NCBI GenBank assembly: GCA_025462735.1
Contig: JAOAPC010000023.1
Location: 1 to 64,000, forward strand
DNA: 64,000 bases
Direction: 5' to 3'
Source: Acidobacteriaceae bacterium
Lineage (GTDB): Bacteria; Acidobacteriota; Terriglobia; Terriglobales; Acidobacteriaceae
Below, piece by piece: positions 51,471-60,288 of this stretch (its first letter is position 1; each line of letters opens with the position of its first letter). The notes under the pieces are model-generated. The model did not search any database and had not been told where the DNA came from. It saw only the letters and a list, made by a program, of their open reading frames with translations. The translations under genes were made by a program, and so were the position numbers.

Positions 51471-52708
51471 TTCTTGAACGCAGGATACCTCATGGTGAAT
51501 TGCACACCAAATCGTACTACGTCAATAACATCGGCCATAGAGGACCGAGAGTGAAGGTCGTCGTATACCCTCATCAACTCGCCATTGGTGGGAGTCAGAT
51601 CAATGCGATCGATCTGGCCGCCGCAATTAGCGGACTCGGCCACGAAGTCATCGTGTACGCGCTGCCCGGTCCGCTCGAGGATTACGTCGCGGCCAAGGGA
51701 CTGCGTTACATTCCCGCCCACCGCTTTTGCTATCGGCTGGGCCTCAGCCACATTGTTCAGCTTGCTGCCTTGGTGCGGAAAGAGAAGATCGATCTTGTGC
51801 ACGCATATGAGTGGCCGCCCTGTCTTGATGCCTTCTTCGGGCCCGCTCTGTTATTCAAAGTGCCTGTCGTATGCACAGTCCTGAGTATGTCGGTGATGCC
51901 TATCGTCCCACGTGTGTTGCCCCTGATCATGGGCACGGAAGAATTGGCTGAGGCAGCCCAAGCCACCCAGAGAGGCACGGTTACCGTGATGGAGCCGCCG
52001 ATTGACACCGAGAGTGACAGCCCGGCAAATGACGGTACGGGTTTTCGAGCGACCTACGGAATAGGTTCCGACGAAATGCTTGTAGTCACGGTATCGCGGC
52101 TAGCAATCGACCTGAAGCTCGACGCGCTCAACGATGCGATCGACGCCATCGATGAGCTGGCGACTTCCTGGCGTGTGCGACTTATCATCGTTGGCGACGG
52201 TGAAGCCGCGCCGCAGCTTCGCGCCCGTGCGGCCGCCGTGAATCAACGCCACAGGCGCGAGTTAGTGATACTGGCTGGAGCGGCACTCGACCCCCGATGT
52301 GCGTACGCTGCTGCCGACGTTGTTGTGGGGATGGGCAGTTCGGCTCTGCGCGCGCTCGCCCATGCAAAACCAGTGATAGTGCAGGGGGAGCGAGGGTTCA
52401 ACGCGCCGTTCAACTCACATCACGAGTCTCTGTTCTTTCGGCAGGGCTTCTACGGTATAGGCGACGGCACGCCAGGCGGTCCGCGCCTCGCTGAACACGT
52501 CGCTGCGCTGCTGGCCGATCCGGCACGGCGCGCCACCCTAGGCGCCCGGGGCCGCGAGGTGGTTGTGCGCCGCTACAGTCTGCGTGCAGCCGCGGCCCAG
52601 CTCGTCCTCGTCTATCGTGACGCCATCGCCGGCCGTCTGAGCCGGCGTGCCATGTTTCCCGACGCAGCGCGTGCGGCGTGGCTTAGGGCCCGCGTTGAGC
52701 TGACATGA
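51467..52708 (+). CDS. family 4 glycosyltransferase, high-GC
   Basis: 413 aa from TTG; GTG 51551 (MKVVVYPHQLAIGGSQINAI if read as Met) with AGGA upstream is a better fit to family N-termini. GT-B fold: IGGSQINAIDLAAAI near the start, then the C-terminal donor domain with VTVSRLAIDLKLDALNDAID, LIIVGDGEAAPQLR and ADVVVGMGSSALRALAHAKP. The last 500 bases are visibly richer in G+C, with more Arg/Ala codons, than the flanking genes, suggesting recent acquisition. Donor and acceptor sugars are unknown. Followed by a 225-bp gap. Confidence 0.82.
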   Translation: MILERRIPHGELHTKSYYVNNIGHRGPRVKVVVYPHQLAIGGSQINAIDLAAAISGLGHEVIVYALPGPLEDYVAAKGLRYIPAHRFCYRLGLSHIVQLAALVRKEKIDLVHAYEWPPCLDAFFGPALLFKVPVVCTVLSMSVMPIVPRVLPLIMGTEELAEAAQATQRGTVTVMEPPIDTESDSPANDGTGFRATYGIGSDEMLVVTVSRLAIDLKLDALNDAIDAIDELATSWRVRLIIVGDGEAAPQLRARAAAVNQRHRRELVILAGAALDPRCAYAAADVVVGMGSSALRALAHAKPVIVQGERGFNAPFNSHHESLFFRQGFYGIGDGTPGGPRLAEHVAALLADPARRATLGARGREVVVRRYSLRAAAAQLVLVYRDAIAGRLSRRAMFPDAARAAWLRARVELT

Positions 52709-52933
52709 TTTCAATAATCATTCAGGTAAATTGAACATGGCCGCGCGCGCAGCTCAATTTGGAATGCCTCATTGGGGTTTAGAGCAGCCCAGATTATCAG
52801 GAGATATGAGCATGTTAAGAAGTTGCAAATCGCACCGGAGAACAGAGGAAAAAGGAAGGGTATCGTGCGACACTCGACCGGAATGATCGCTCACGTGCAC
52901 GGAGTCAATGAGAGCTGATTAACAGAGGATAAA

Positions 52934-54313
52934 ATGAAAATCTCAGTAGTTGGTGCGGGTTACGTAGGGTTAACCACAGCCGCTTGTCTGGCGGAGCTCG
53001 GGCATCATGTGTTTTGTGCAGAATCGGATGTTCGGAAGCTGGCGATGCTTCGTGCGGGCGAGCTACCCTTTTTCGAGCCCTATTTAGATGACATTGTCGT
53101 GCGCAACCGCGCTGCGGACCGACTCGAGTTCGGTGCGACCGAAGAGGCGATCCATCGTAGCGATGTTATTTTTATCTGCGTCGGAACACCGCCCCTCGAA
53201 AATGGGGAGGCGGACCTTTCCGCCATCGAAACCGTAGCACGCAGTGTTGCTAAGCTCGCGCGAGGCTATAGGTTGATTGTCGAGAAGAGCACGGTGCCCG
53301 TCCAGACGGCTCGCCAATTGCGTAAGTATCTTGCTCTGCAGAATTCGAATCACCTGACGTGCGATATCGTGTCGAACCCAGAATTCTTGCGTGAAGGCTC
53401 AGCTGTTGAGGATTTTTTCCATCCAGACCGGATTGTGGTTGGTGTGGAAGAAATCGGGGCAGCCGAGCAGATGCGCGAAATTTACCGACCCGTCCTGGAA
53501 AAAACAGTAGCCTGCCCCGTGCATCGGAGCTGCAGTCAAACACAAGAGGCTCGGTTTGTAGTTACCGATACAAACAGCGCAGAGTTAATCAAACATGCAT
53601 CGAACTCCTTCTTAGCAACAAAGATATCGTTTATCAATATGGTCGCGGACCTCTGCGAGGCAGCAGGTGCCGACATTGGCAAGGTCGCAGAGGGCATTGG
53701 TTTGGATTCTCGTATCGGCCCTTCCTTCCTGCGGCCGGGCATAGGCTTTGGGGGGTTTTGCTTTCCGAAAGACTTGCAGGCATTTGTCCGGATTGCGGAA
53801 AAATTCGGTTGCGACTTCAATCTTCTGAAAGAAGTCGAACGTATAAATCATCGTCGTGTGGTGAAGTTTGTAGAGAAAATCAAAAATGAGCTTTGGGTTC
53901 TACGTGGAAAGCGGGTCTGTGTCTGGGGTTTGGCATTCAAACCTGAAACTGATGATGTCCGCTTCGCGCCACCGCTAGCAATTATTCGGAACTTGTTGGC
54001 GGAAGGGGCAACCGTGCGGGCCTATGATCCTGAGGCAATGCAGAAGGCAAGTAGGGAGTTGACGGAAGTAACGTTTTGCCGAGACCTTTATGATGCGGCT
54101 GAGCGTGCAGATGTGATTGTGCTCCTTACAGAGTGGCAGGAATTTCAGAGAGCGGATTGGACTCGCCTAAGTGGTCTGGTTGAACGAGCGCTGATCATCG
54201 ATGGACGGAACACTTTACCTATCGAGGACGTCGTTGCGAGCGGCTTCCAATATGTTGGCATCGGCGGTGTGGCACGGTCACCTGAAACGGTGGAAGTGGC
54301 CGTTGCCGTTTAG
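52934..54313 (+). CDS. UDP-sugar 6-dehydrogenase (UDP-glucose/UDP-GlcNAc type)
   Basis: 459 aa. N-terminal NAD domain VVGAGYVGLTTAACLAELGH, STVPVQTARQL, NPEFLREGSAVEDFFHPDRI, the helical linker with NSAELIKHASNSFLATKISF, catalytic Cys in GIGFGGFCFPKDLQAF (Ser of the usual GGSCFPKD is Phe here), and C-terminal UDP-binding domain (VWGLAFKPETDDVRFAPPLA). It oxidises a UDP-hexose to the uronate. With the WbpB/D/E-like genes it would complete a UDP-diacetamido-glucuronate route if it takes UDP-GlcNAc, although the sequence is closer to UDP-glucose dehydrogenases. Confidence 0.9.
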   Translation: MKISVVGAGYVGLTTAACLAELGHHVFCAESDVRKLAMLRAGELPFFEPYLDDIVVRNRAADRLEFGATEEAIHRSDVIFICVGTPPLENGEADLSAIETVARSVAKLARGYRLIVEKSTVPVQTARQLRKYLALQNSNHLTCDIVSNPEFLREGSAVEDFFHPDRIVVGVEEIGAAEQMREIYRPVLEKTVACPVHRSCSQTQEARFVVTDTNSAELIKHASNSFLATKISFINMVADLCEAAGADIGKVAEGIGLDSRIGPSFLRPGIGFGGFCFPKDLQAFVRIAEKFGCDFNLLKEVERINHRRVVKFVEKIKNELWVLRGKRVCVWGLAFKPETDDVRFAPPLAIIRNLLAEGATVRAYDPEAMQKASRELTEVTFCRDLYDAAERADVIVLLTEWQEFQRADWTRLSGLVERALIIDGRNTLPIEDVVASGFQYVGIGGVARSPETVEVAVAV

Positions 54314-54346
54314 CATCTAAGTAAAAAGTGTCGTACTGGTGTTGCT

Positions 54347-55336
54347 ATGAAACTATCAATCGTAATCCTCTGCTGGAATGATCTAAAGGTAATCGACGGG
54401 TGTTTGCGTTCTATTTTCGATGAAACCCGCGATATATACTTCGAAGTTATTGTTTCTGATAATGGCTCTACAGACGGTTCAGTTGAGTACATTAAGAACC
54501 ACTACCCCCAAGTTCACATCATCGAGAACAGTACAAACCTGGGTTTCGCCAAAGGGAACAATGTTGGAATCTGTCATAGTACCGGTGAGTACGTTCTCAT
54601 TCTGAATCCCGATACGATTATCCAGGATCATGCACTTGAGAAGCTCGTGGCATTTGCTGACGGTCGGTCGGAAGCGGGAGCATTTGGATGCCAGGTGCTG
54701 AATCGTGATGGTTCATATCAAGGTCCGGCCCGGCCATTTCCCACTATATGGAGGAATTGGATTGCGGCTTTGTATCTACGGCCCTTGGCATATTTATCCG
54801 ATCTGTTCATCTCCGATACCTACACTGGGTGGAAAGGCAAGACAGAGCGTTTGATCGACTGGCAATCTGGTTGTTGCGTGATGTTCCGAAGCAGTGTGCT
54901 TAAGCCTCTAGGGGGATTTGACGCTCAATTTTTTTATCATTTTGAAGAAGTCGATTTGTGCCGACGTGTTTGGGACGCCGGGTACCCCATTCTCTACACT
55001 CCGCGAGCGGTAATCACGCATCTAGGCGGTCAGTCCGTCAAGCGTTTTCCCATACGGTTTGAGCTGGAGAAATACAGGAGTCGTTACCGGTACTTCTACA
55101 AGCATTTCGGTACGAAGGGAGCGCGGCATTGCCGGCACACGGTTTTGGCTTGGATCAGAATTCGTCAGATCGGATGGAGCCTATTGGGCCTGTTCTCCAC
55201 GTCGGAGATATTGCACGATCGGTTGGAAATGTATCGTTTGACAGCGGATTGGAATAAGAAAATCGACCCAGTGCGTTTCGTGGAAAGCGGCAATCAACCG
55301 GACGTTGTGAAGCAAATGGCAGTGCAGCCTTTCTAA
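54347..55336 (+). CDS. family 2 glycosyltransferase (rhamnosyltransferase-like)
   Basis: 329 aa GT-A enzyme. SIVILCWNDLKVIDGCLRSI, VSDNGSTDGSVEYIK, NLGFAKGNNVGI, the metal-binding LILNPDTIIQ and the acceptor-side FYHFEEVDLCRRVWDAGY are the standard blocks of WsaF/RfbF-like transferases. It adds one sugar of the repeat unit at the cytoplasmic face; the sugar is unknown. Base composition is lower in GC than the 51467-52708 gene. No clear Shine-Dalgarno, so it may be read from the upstream transcript. Confidence 0.88.
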   Translation: MKLSIVILCWNDLKVIDGCLRSIFDETRDIYFEVIVSDNGSTDGSVEYIKNHYPQVHIIENSTNLGFAKGNNVGICHSTGEYVLILNPDTIIQDHALEKLVAFADGRSEAGAFGCQVLNRDGSYQGPARPFPTIWRNWIAALYLRPLAYLSDLFISDTYTGWKGKTERLIDWQSGCCVMFRSSVLKPLGGFDAQFFYHFEEVDLCRRVWDAGYPILYTPRAVITHLGGQSVKRFPIRFELEKYRSRYRYFYKHFGTKGARHCRHTVLAWIRIRQIGWSLLGLFSTSEILHDRLEMYRLTADWNKKIDPVRFVESGNQPDVVKQMAVQPF

Positions 55337-55376
55337 AAGAAATAGGATCACCTCTACAGAAAAGGGGAATGAGTAT

Positions 55377-56396
55377 ATGTGCGTTTCATTGGTGACTGGC
55401 GGCGCCGGCTTCATGGGATCTCACGTAGTGGAGTATCTCTTAAAAGTCGGCCACAATGTGGTCGTACTGGATGACCTGAGTGGCGGCTTCGTGGAAAACA
55501 TCCCTGAGACCGCTCACTTTGTCGAGGGTTCGGTATTGGATCACAAACTTCTTCACCAGCTCTTTGAAAAATATAATTTCACATACGTTTATCACCTCGC
55601 GGCGTATGCCGCGGAGGGACTTAGTCACTTCATTAAACGCTTCAACTATCAGAACAACCTAGTCGGTTCAGTAAACCTCATCAATGAGTCGGTAAATCAC
55701 GATGTGAAATGTTTCGTGTTCACTTCGTCGATTGCTGTTTACGGCGCAGGACAAACTCCTTTGACGGAAGACATGGTTCCCATGCCGGAAGATTCATATG
55801 GAATTGCCAAGCTGGCGGTCGAGCAGGAGCTTAGAGTCAGTCACGAGATGTTCGGATTGGAGTATGTTATCTTCCGTCCACATAATGTCTACGGTGAGAA
55901 ACAGAATATCGGGGATCGTTATCGTAATGTAGTAGGTATCTTCATGAATCAGTTGCTCAAGGGAGAGCCTATGACAATCTTCGGAGATGGCAAGCAGCAA
56001 CGTGCCTTCACCTATATCAATGATGTGGCACCCATCATTGCAAATTCCGTTTCTGTTCCCGCAGCACGCAATGAGGTGTTCAATTTGGGAGCGGATGTCC
56101 CTTACACTGTGAATGATTTAGCGAAGTGCGTTGCCCAAGCTATGGGCAAGGAAAGCCGGATAAAGTACTTGGATCCGCGTAATGAGGTCAAAGTGGCATT
56201 TTCCGATCACACTAAGGTTGAGCGGGTCTTCGGAGGGGGTAAGAAGGTGGCACTATCCGACGGAATAAAGGCTATGGCTGAGTGGGTCAAACAACATGGG
56301 GCGCGTGAGAGCTGTATCTTCGAAAACATCGAGATTGTGCAGAACATGCCTAGTAGCTGGGCCGCCGCTATCGAAGATGTAACCGTACCCTCATGA
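55377..56396 (+). CDS. NAD-dependent epimerase (UDP-glucose 4-epimerase-like)
   Basis: 339 aa extended SDR. VTGGAGFMGSHVVEYLLKVG, VVLDDLSGGFVENIP, SSIAVYGAGQTPLTEDMVPM, catalytic YGIAK (Tyr/Lys), FRPHNVYGEKQNIGDRYRNV, FTYINDVAPIIANSV. It resembles GalE and WbpP/CapD-like epimerases; the YRNV/NQLL segment is typical of UDP-glucose/GlcNAc 4-epimerases in polysaccharide loci. GGGGA upstream supports the start. Its reaction would convert gluco- and galacto-configured sugar nucleotides. Confidence 0.88.
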   Translation: MCVSLVTGGAGFMGSHVVEYLLKVGHNVVVLDDLSGGFVENIPETAHFVEGSVLDHKLLHQLFEKYNFTYVYHLAAYAAEGLSHFIKRFNYQNNLVGSVNLINESVNHDVKCFVFTSSIAVYGAGQTPLTEDMVPMPEDSYGIAKLAVEQELRVSHEMFGLEYVIFRPHNVYGEKQNIGDRYRNVVGIFMNQLLKGEPMTIFGDGKQQRAFTYINDVAPIIANSVSVPAARNEVFNLGADVPYTVNDLAKCVAQAMGKESRIKYLDPRNEVKVAFSDHTKVERVFGGGKKVALSDGIKAMAEWVKQHGARESCIFENIEIVQNMPSSWAAAIEDVTVPS

Positions 56397-56674
56397 TTCG
56401 GATCTTTAGTGCAAGATGTCCTCGATGAACACCTATCCGCGCTGGAAGTTGTGCGCTGCCAGAAGGTAGCTGCTCGTATATTGCTTTGCTCGCCGGTGCT
56501 ATTCGGCTGGAGAATCAAGGCCTCACAAACCACTGCCCCTGAAATAGGCAAAGGCGACTCTGTCCCCGACAAACCTAGAGACGCACGTCGGCTGGCGTGT
56601 CGCCACGAACATTCGCTACTCCGCTGCGGAGCTCATCAATAGAGGTCACTTTCTTTTTACGGAGGGTACACGTC

Positions 56675-57454
56675 GTGAGTAGAAACAGCAAGATTGTCGT
56701 AGTTGGACTAGGGGAGATTGGGAAACCGCTGCTCCAGCTTATTTCCGAATATTACGAGGCCGTCGGTGTGGATATCTCGCCAGTGGGGCCGATCGGTGAA
56801 GTGGATGTCCTGCATGTGTGCTACCCATTCCAGATAGACGACTTTGTCGGCGAGACCGCGAGATACATCGCGCTTTTCAATCCAGCCATCACCGTGATCA
56901 ACAGCACGGTAGCGGTCGGAACGACGCGAGCAATCGCCGTCCGAACCGGCACTCCGGTAGTCAACAGCCCAGTGCGGGGTAAGCACGCACACATGCTGGA
57001 AGAGCTTCGTTCTTATACGAAGTTTCTGGGTGCGCTTGATTCCGCAGGTGCTGAAAAAGCCAGGCACCATTTCGAATCGCTTGGCCTGAATACGAAAATA
57101 CTTTCTTCGCCGGAAGCCACCGAACTTGCCAAACTCACTGAAACTACCTACTTCGGGCTGATGATCGCGTGGGCGCAGGAGTTGGAACGATACTGTGACC
57201 AATCGGGACAGGACTACGAGGAAATCACTTCGTTCTACGACGAAATCAAGTTCTTTCCACAGGTAAAATACTTTCCTGGAGTGATCGGCGGGCACTGTGT
57301 GATGCCGAATATCGAAATCCTCTCCAGCTTTAAGCAATCTGTGGTACTCCAAGCTATAGAAGCGTCCAACCGACTGAAGATCGAAAAGGAAAACCACAGA
57401 AGGGGTGACGTGGTCTCCCCATCCTTTAACAGGATTGAAAAAGTCGCAATATAG
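56675..57454 (+). CDS. short nucleotide-sugar-dehydrogenase-like protein without UDP-binding domain
   Basis: 259 aa from GTG (VSRNSKIVVVGLGEIGKPLL) with GGAGG upstream; the open frame runs 26 codons further without support. It has an NAD-binding fold, INSTVAVGTTRAIA (like the STV motif of UDP-glucose dehydrogenase) and VIGGHCVMPN, which matches the GGHC catalytic-Cys segment of UDP-GlcNAc/ManNAc dehydrogenases. The C-terminal UDP-binding domain is absent and the whole is half normal length. It may be a distinct oxidoreductase family that carries only the dehydrogenase core. 8 bp separate it from the next glycosyltransferase. Confidence 0.65.
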   Translation: MSRNSKIVVVGLGEIGKPLLQLISEYYEAVGVDISPVGPIGEVDVLHVCYPFQIDDFVGETARYIALFNPAITVINSTVAVGTTRAIAVRTGTPVVNSPVRGKHAHMLEELRSYTKFLGALDSAGAEKARHHFESLGLNTKILSSPEATELAKLTETTYFGLMIAWAQELERYCDQSGQDYEEITSFYDEIKFFPQVKYFPGVIGGHCVMPNIEILSSFKQSVVLQAIEASNRLKIEKENHRRGDVVSPSFNRIEKVAI

Positions 57455-57461
57455 GGGGAAC

Positions 57462-58778
57462 GTGAGTACGACTACCACTTTTGAGAGTTGCAGCGGTCCG
57501 GCATCGGATCATGCATGTATGTCCGGTTCCGCGGATTCCGGAGATTCAATTCGAGCGATTCGATCCGACCTTTGCGGAAAACGGATAGGAATGGTTGTCT
57601 TGTCTTGTTATCCCGCCGATCCACGTCCGCGCCGTGCCGTCGAGGCGCTCCTTAAAGAAGGAGCGCACGTGGACTTAATTTGCAGTCAGGATAATAAATC
57701 GCCAAAGCGGGAACAGTTCGGCAGCCTGGAAGTCTTCCGTATCCCGATTACACATCATCGAGGTGGCAAGCTTTCTTATGTTTACGAGTATTCGGCCTTC
57801 GTTCTGATAGCTACGGGTATCCTCGCTTGGCGCTCTCTCAGGCGGAGATATGACCTCATATACATACACAACATGCCCGACATTCTCGTCCTGAGTGCGT
57901 TGTTACCCAAAGTAGGCGGGGCCAAGGTAATCCTCGATCAGCACGACCCGATGCCTGAACTCATGATGACGATCTTCAATCTTGAAGCGACCAGCCTTGG
58001 GGTTAGGGTCATACGCAAACTTGAGAAATGGAGCATCGCGTGCGCGCATTTGGTGATTACAGTCAACATAGCTTGTAAACGGATCTTCGCCGCTCGTAGT
58101 TGCCATTCGGAGAAGATCGGAATTGTTATGAATTCACCCGATGGCAAAGTTTTTCCTTACAGGACCGCGCGCTCTTATCCCGCCTCGGAACCAGCTTCCA
58201 GGAAACCCTTCGTGATCATGTATCATGGCTCGCTGGTTAAGCGAAACGGTCTCGAAGTTGCCGTGGACGCACTCGCAAAAGTACGTGAAGCTATTCCTAG
58301 GGCGGAACTTAGGGTTTATGGTCCCGCAACCGTCTATCTTGAGAGAGTTCTACAGTCTGCCTGCAATCGCGGTCTAGAGGAGGCAATCCGGTATCTGGGA
58401 CCCAAGCGACTCGAGGATCTTGCAGGGGAAATTGAACAATGTGATGTCGGCGTGATTCCGAATTACGGGAACGCTTTTACTGAAATTAACACTCCAACTC
58501 GTATTTTCGAATATTTAGCATTAGGAAAACCAGTGGTCGCTCCGCGCACATCAGGAATCCGGGACTACTTCGGCCCCGAGTCAATGCTTTTTTTTGAGCC
58601 TGGCAACTCGAAAGAATTAGCCCAGCAGATCGTGTATGTATCTGCCCATCGCGATGAGGCGATAGAGATCGCCGAGCGGGGGCAGCAGGTGTACCTAGCA
58701 CACACATGGTCTCGAGAGAGAGAGACTTTAGTGAGTCTTGTCAGTGGGCTTCTAAAGGGAGAACAGCCGGCGTTGTAA
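57462..58778 (+). CDS. family 4 glycosyltransferase
   Basis: About 438 aa from GTG 57462 with GGGGG upstream. GT-B fold with N-terminal GMVVLSCYPADPRPRRAVEA, and C-terminal donor domain IMYHGSLVKRNGLEVAVDAL, LRVYGPATVYLERVL and the Glu-containing FTEINTPTRIFEYLALGKPV. The FExALGKPV form is typical of GT4 enzymes using UDP- or GDP-sugars. Seven bp after the short dehydrogenase-like gene, so the two are probably co-translated. Confidence 0.88.
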   Translation: MSTTTTFESCSGPASDHACMSGSADSGDSIRAIRSDLCGKRIGMVVLSCYPADPRPRRAVEALLKEGAHVDLICSQDNKSPKREQFGSLEVFRIPITHHRGGKLSYVYEYSAFVLIATGILAWRSLRRRYDLIYIHNMPDILVLSALLPKVGGAKVILDQHDPMPELMMTIFNLEATSLGVRVIRKLEKWSIACAHLVITVNIACKRIFAARSCHSEKIGIVMNSPDGKVFPYRTARSYPASEPASRKPFVIMYHGSLVKRNGLEVAVDALAKVREAIPRAELRVYGPATVYLERVLQSACNRGLEEAIRYLGPKRLEDLAGEIEQCDVGVIPNYGNAFTEINTPTRIFEYLALGKPVVAPRTSGIRDYFGPESMLFFEPGNSKELAQQIVYVSAHRDEAIEIAERGQQVYLAHTWSRERETLVSLVSGLLKGEQPAL

Positions 58779-58937
58779 GTCGTACTCGATCCGAGTGGAA
58801 CGTTCGTGTCATGCATGAGGTTTGGCAAAACGAGCTTTGCGATTGTGAGCCGGAGGGCAATATCTTGGTCCTTGTTCCTATATCCCAATGCCGCGTTTCT
58901 ATGTGTTCAAAAGCGCAGAAGGTTCGTAACTTAACCC

Positions 58938-59807
58938 ATGCCTAGGTACGCGGTCATAAGTCCAGTTTTCAATGAAGCTGAGTTCGTTGGTCCCATGATT
59001 GCCTCGATTCTGTGTCAAGACGTCGTGCCTGCGAAGTGGATATTCGTGGATGACGGTTCGACGGATGGGACGGTTCAGGTGTTGAACGATCTCGCATCGC
59101 TTTCTGGCTTGATCGAGGTCGTGCGCTTGCCGGCCAAAAGTCAACGTCGTCCCGGCGGCGAAGGAATCATCCAACACGCGCTGAAACGCCTGGATCTTGA
59201 TGATTACGAATATCTGGCTCGGTTTGACGCCGACCTCCTGTTTGACAAACATTACATGCTTCGCCTGTTCCAAGAGTTCGACGGTAATCCCAAACTGGGA
59301 ATAGCGGGAGGCGAGCTTTTCATTGAGCGCCGCAACGGAACGCTCCAGCCGGAGAAGCAGCCAGTAACCCATGTGCGCGGGGCCTTGAAGATGTATCGTA
59401 TGGCTTGCTTTAAAGACATCGGAGGTCTCGCCGCAGACGTAGGCTGGGACATGATTGACGAAACCGATGCTTGGACGAAAGGCTGGGAGACGAGAAGTTT
59501 TCCTCAGTGCAAAGCTATCCATCGGCGTCCCACCGGAGAAGGCATTTCGCGCCTACGTTACTTCTGGCAAAACGGCAGAGCTGAGTATTTGAGTTGGGCG
59601 GACCCTCTGTTTGTCATTCTGAAAGCTGCAAAAATATTTGTGCTCGATAGGGTACCATTGGGCGCACTCTTCTTTGCTGCTGCTTTCTTCTTTTGTTACA
59701 TCCACGGCGTCTCTCGACTGCAAGAGCCTCAATTCGTTGCTTCACGCCGCAAATACCACAGAAGCCGTCTGCGTTCCTGGTTTACCGCTCGGCATGACCA
59801 AGCGTAG
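58938..59807 (+). CDS. family 2 glycosyltransferase with C-terminal hydrophobic region
   Basis: 289 aa. RYAVISPVFNEAEFVGPMIA, FVDDGSTDGTVQVLND, RFDADLLFDKHYML (DXD metal site) and HRRPTGEGISRLRYFWQNG. A hydrophobic segment (VPLGALFFAAAFFFCYIHGV) near residue 245 could anchor it to the membrane. Similar proteins in EPS loci add a sugar to a lipid-linked precursor. Ribosome-binding site not obvious. The preceding 159 bp show no gene. Confidence 0.85.
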   Translation: MPRYAVISPVFNEAEFVGPMIASILCQDVVPAKWIFVDDGSTDGTVQVLNDLASLSGLIEVVRLPAKSQRRPGGEGIIQHALKRLDLDDYEYLARFDADLLFDKHYMLRLFQEFDGNPKLGIAGGELFIERRNGTLQPEKQPVTHVRGALKMYRMACFKDIGGLAADVGWDMIDETDAWTKGWETRSFPQCKAIHRRPTGEGISRLRYFWQNGRAEYLSWADPLFVILKAAKIFVLDRVPLGALFFAAAFFFCYIHGVSRLQEPQFVASRRKYHRSRLRSWFTARHDQA

Positions 59808-60096
59808 TGTGAACACACAGCAATACGCTCTGTGCCGGGGAAAGAGCCGGACGACCGTTGATACTCGATGGATTTATTGCTCAAGATGCGTCCTGCGGGC
59901 CGGGCAAATGCGCCTACCAAGTCAAAGGAGCTATCCTCCAACGCAGTTGCACGCTGATCAGCACCATACTTCGCGGAGTTACAGTTGCTAAGATGACTAT
60001 GGTAATTCGGTAGAGCCGTCTCTGGCTGCAAGTTAGTGTTCGGGATTCAAGTTGCTATATAGCCGGAAACTCAGCCGGGCCTCTTACCGGAATTCT
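59808..60096. other. intergenic stretch, nothing recognised
   Basis: Short open frames exist on both strands but have no domain, no good Shine-Dalgarno and no consistent codon use. No hairpin-plus-T terminator was seen. Confidence 0.35.
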
Positions 60097-60288
60097 ATGA
60101 ATGAGAAACTCATTGAGGTTCCTGTAGATGGCCCCGTTTATAGTAAAAGAGCTTGTTTTACTAATGGTCCACGAGTTATCGTGTCGGACATTTCGGATCG
60201 GGGCTCGACTATGATTTCAGCACATGTCGCACTACTTGCCATTTCATCGGTCCAAATTGGACTCAGCCAATCAAGTAGGGTTGCATGA
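60097..60288 (+). CDS. possible short coupled reading frame, unknown
   Basis: 63 aa from ATG 60097 (MNEKLIEVPVDGPVYSKRAC). The only argument for it is that its stop overlaps the next start in ATGA (60285-60288), the pattern of translational coupling seen elsewhere in this cluster. No Shine-Dalgarno and no family recognised. It could equally be untranslated leader. Confidence 0.3.
   Translation: MNEKLIEVPVDGPVYSKRACFTNGPRVIVSDISDRGSTMISAHVALLAISSVQIGLSQSSRVA

Noticed and set aside
56409-56642. 77-aa frame between the epimerase and the short dehydrogenase-like gene
   Set aside because: No Shine-Dalgarno, odd composition and no domain; it ends just before the well-supported GTG start at 56675.
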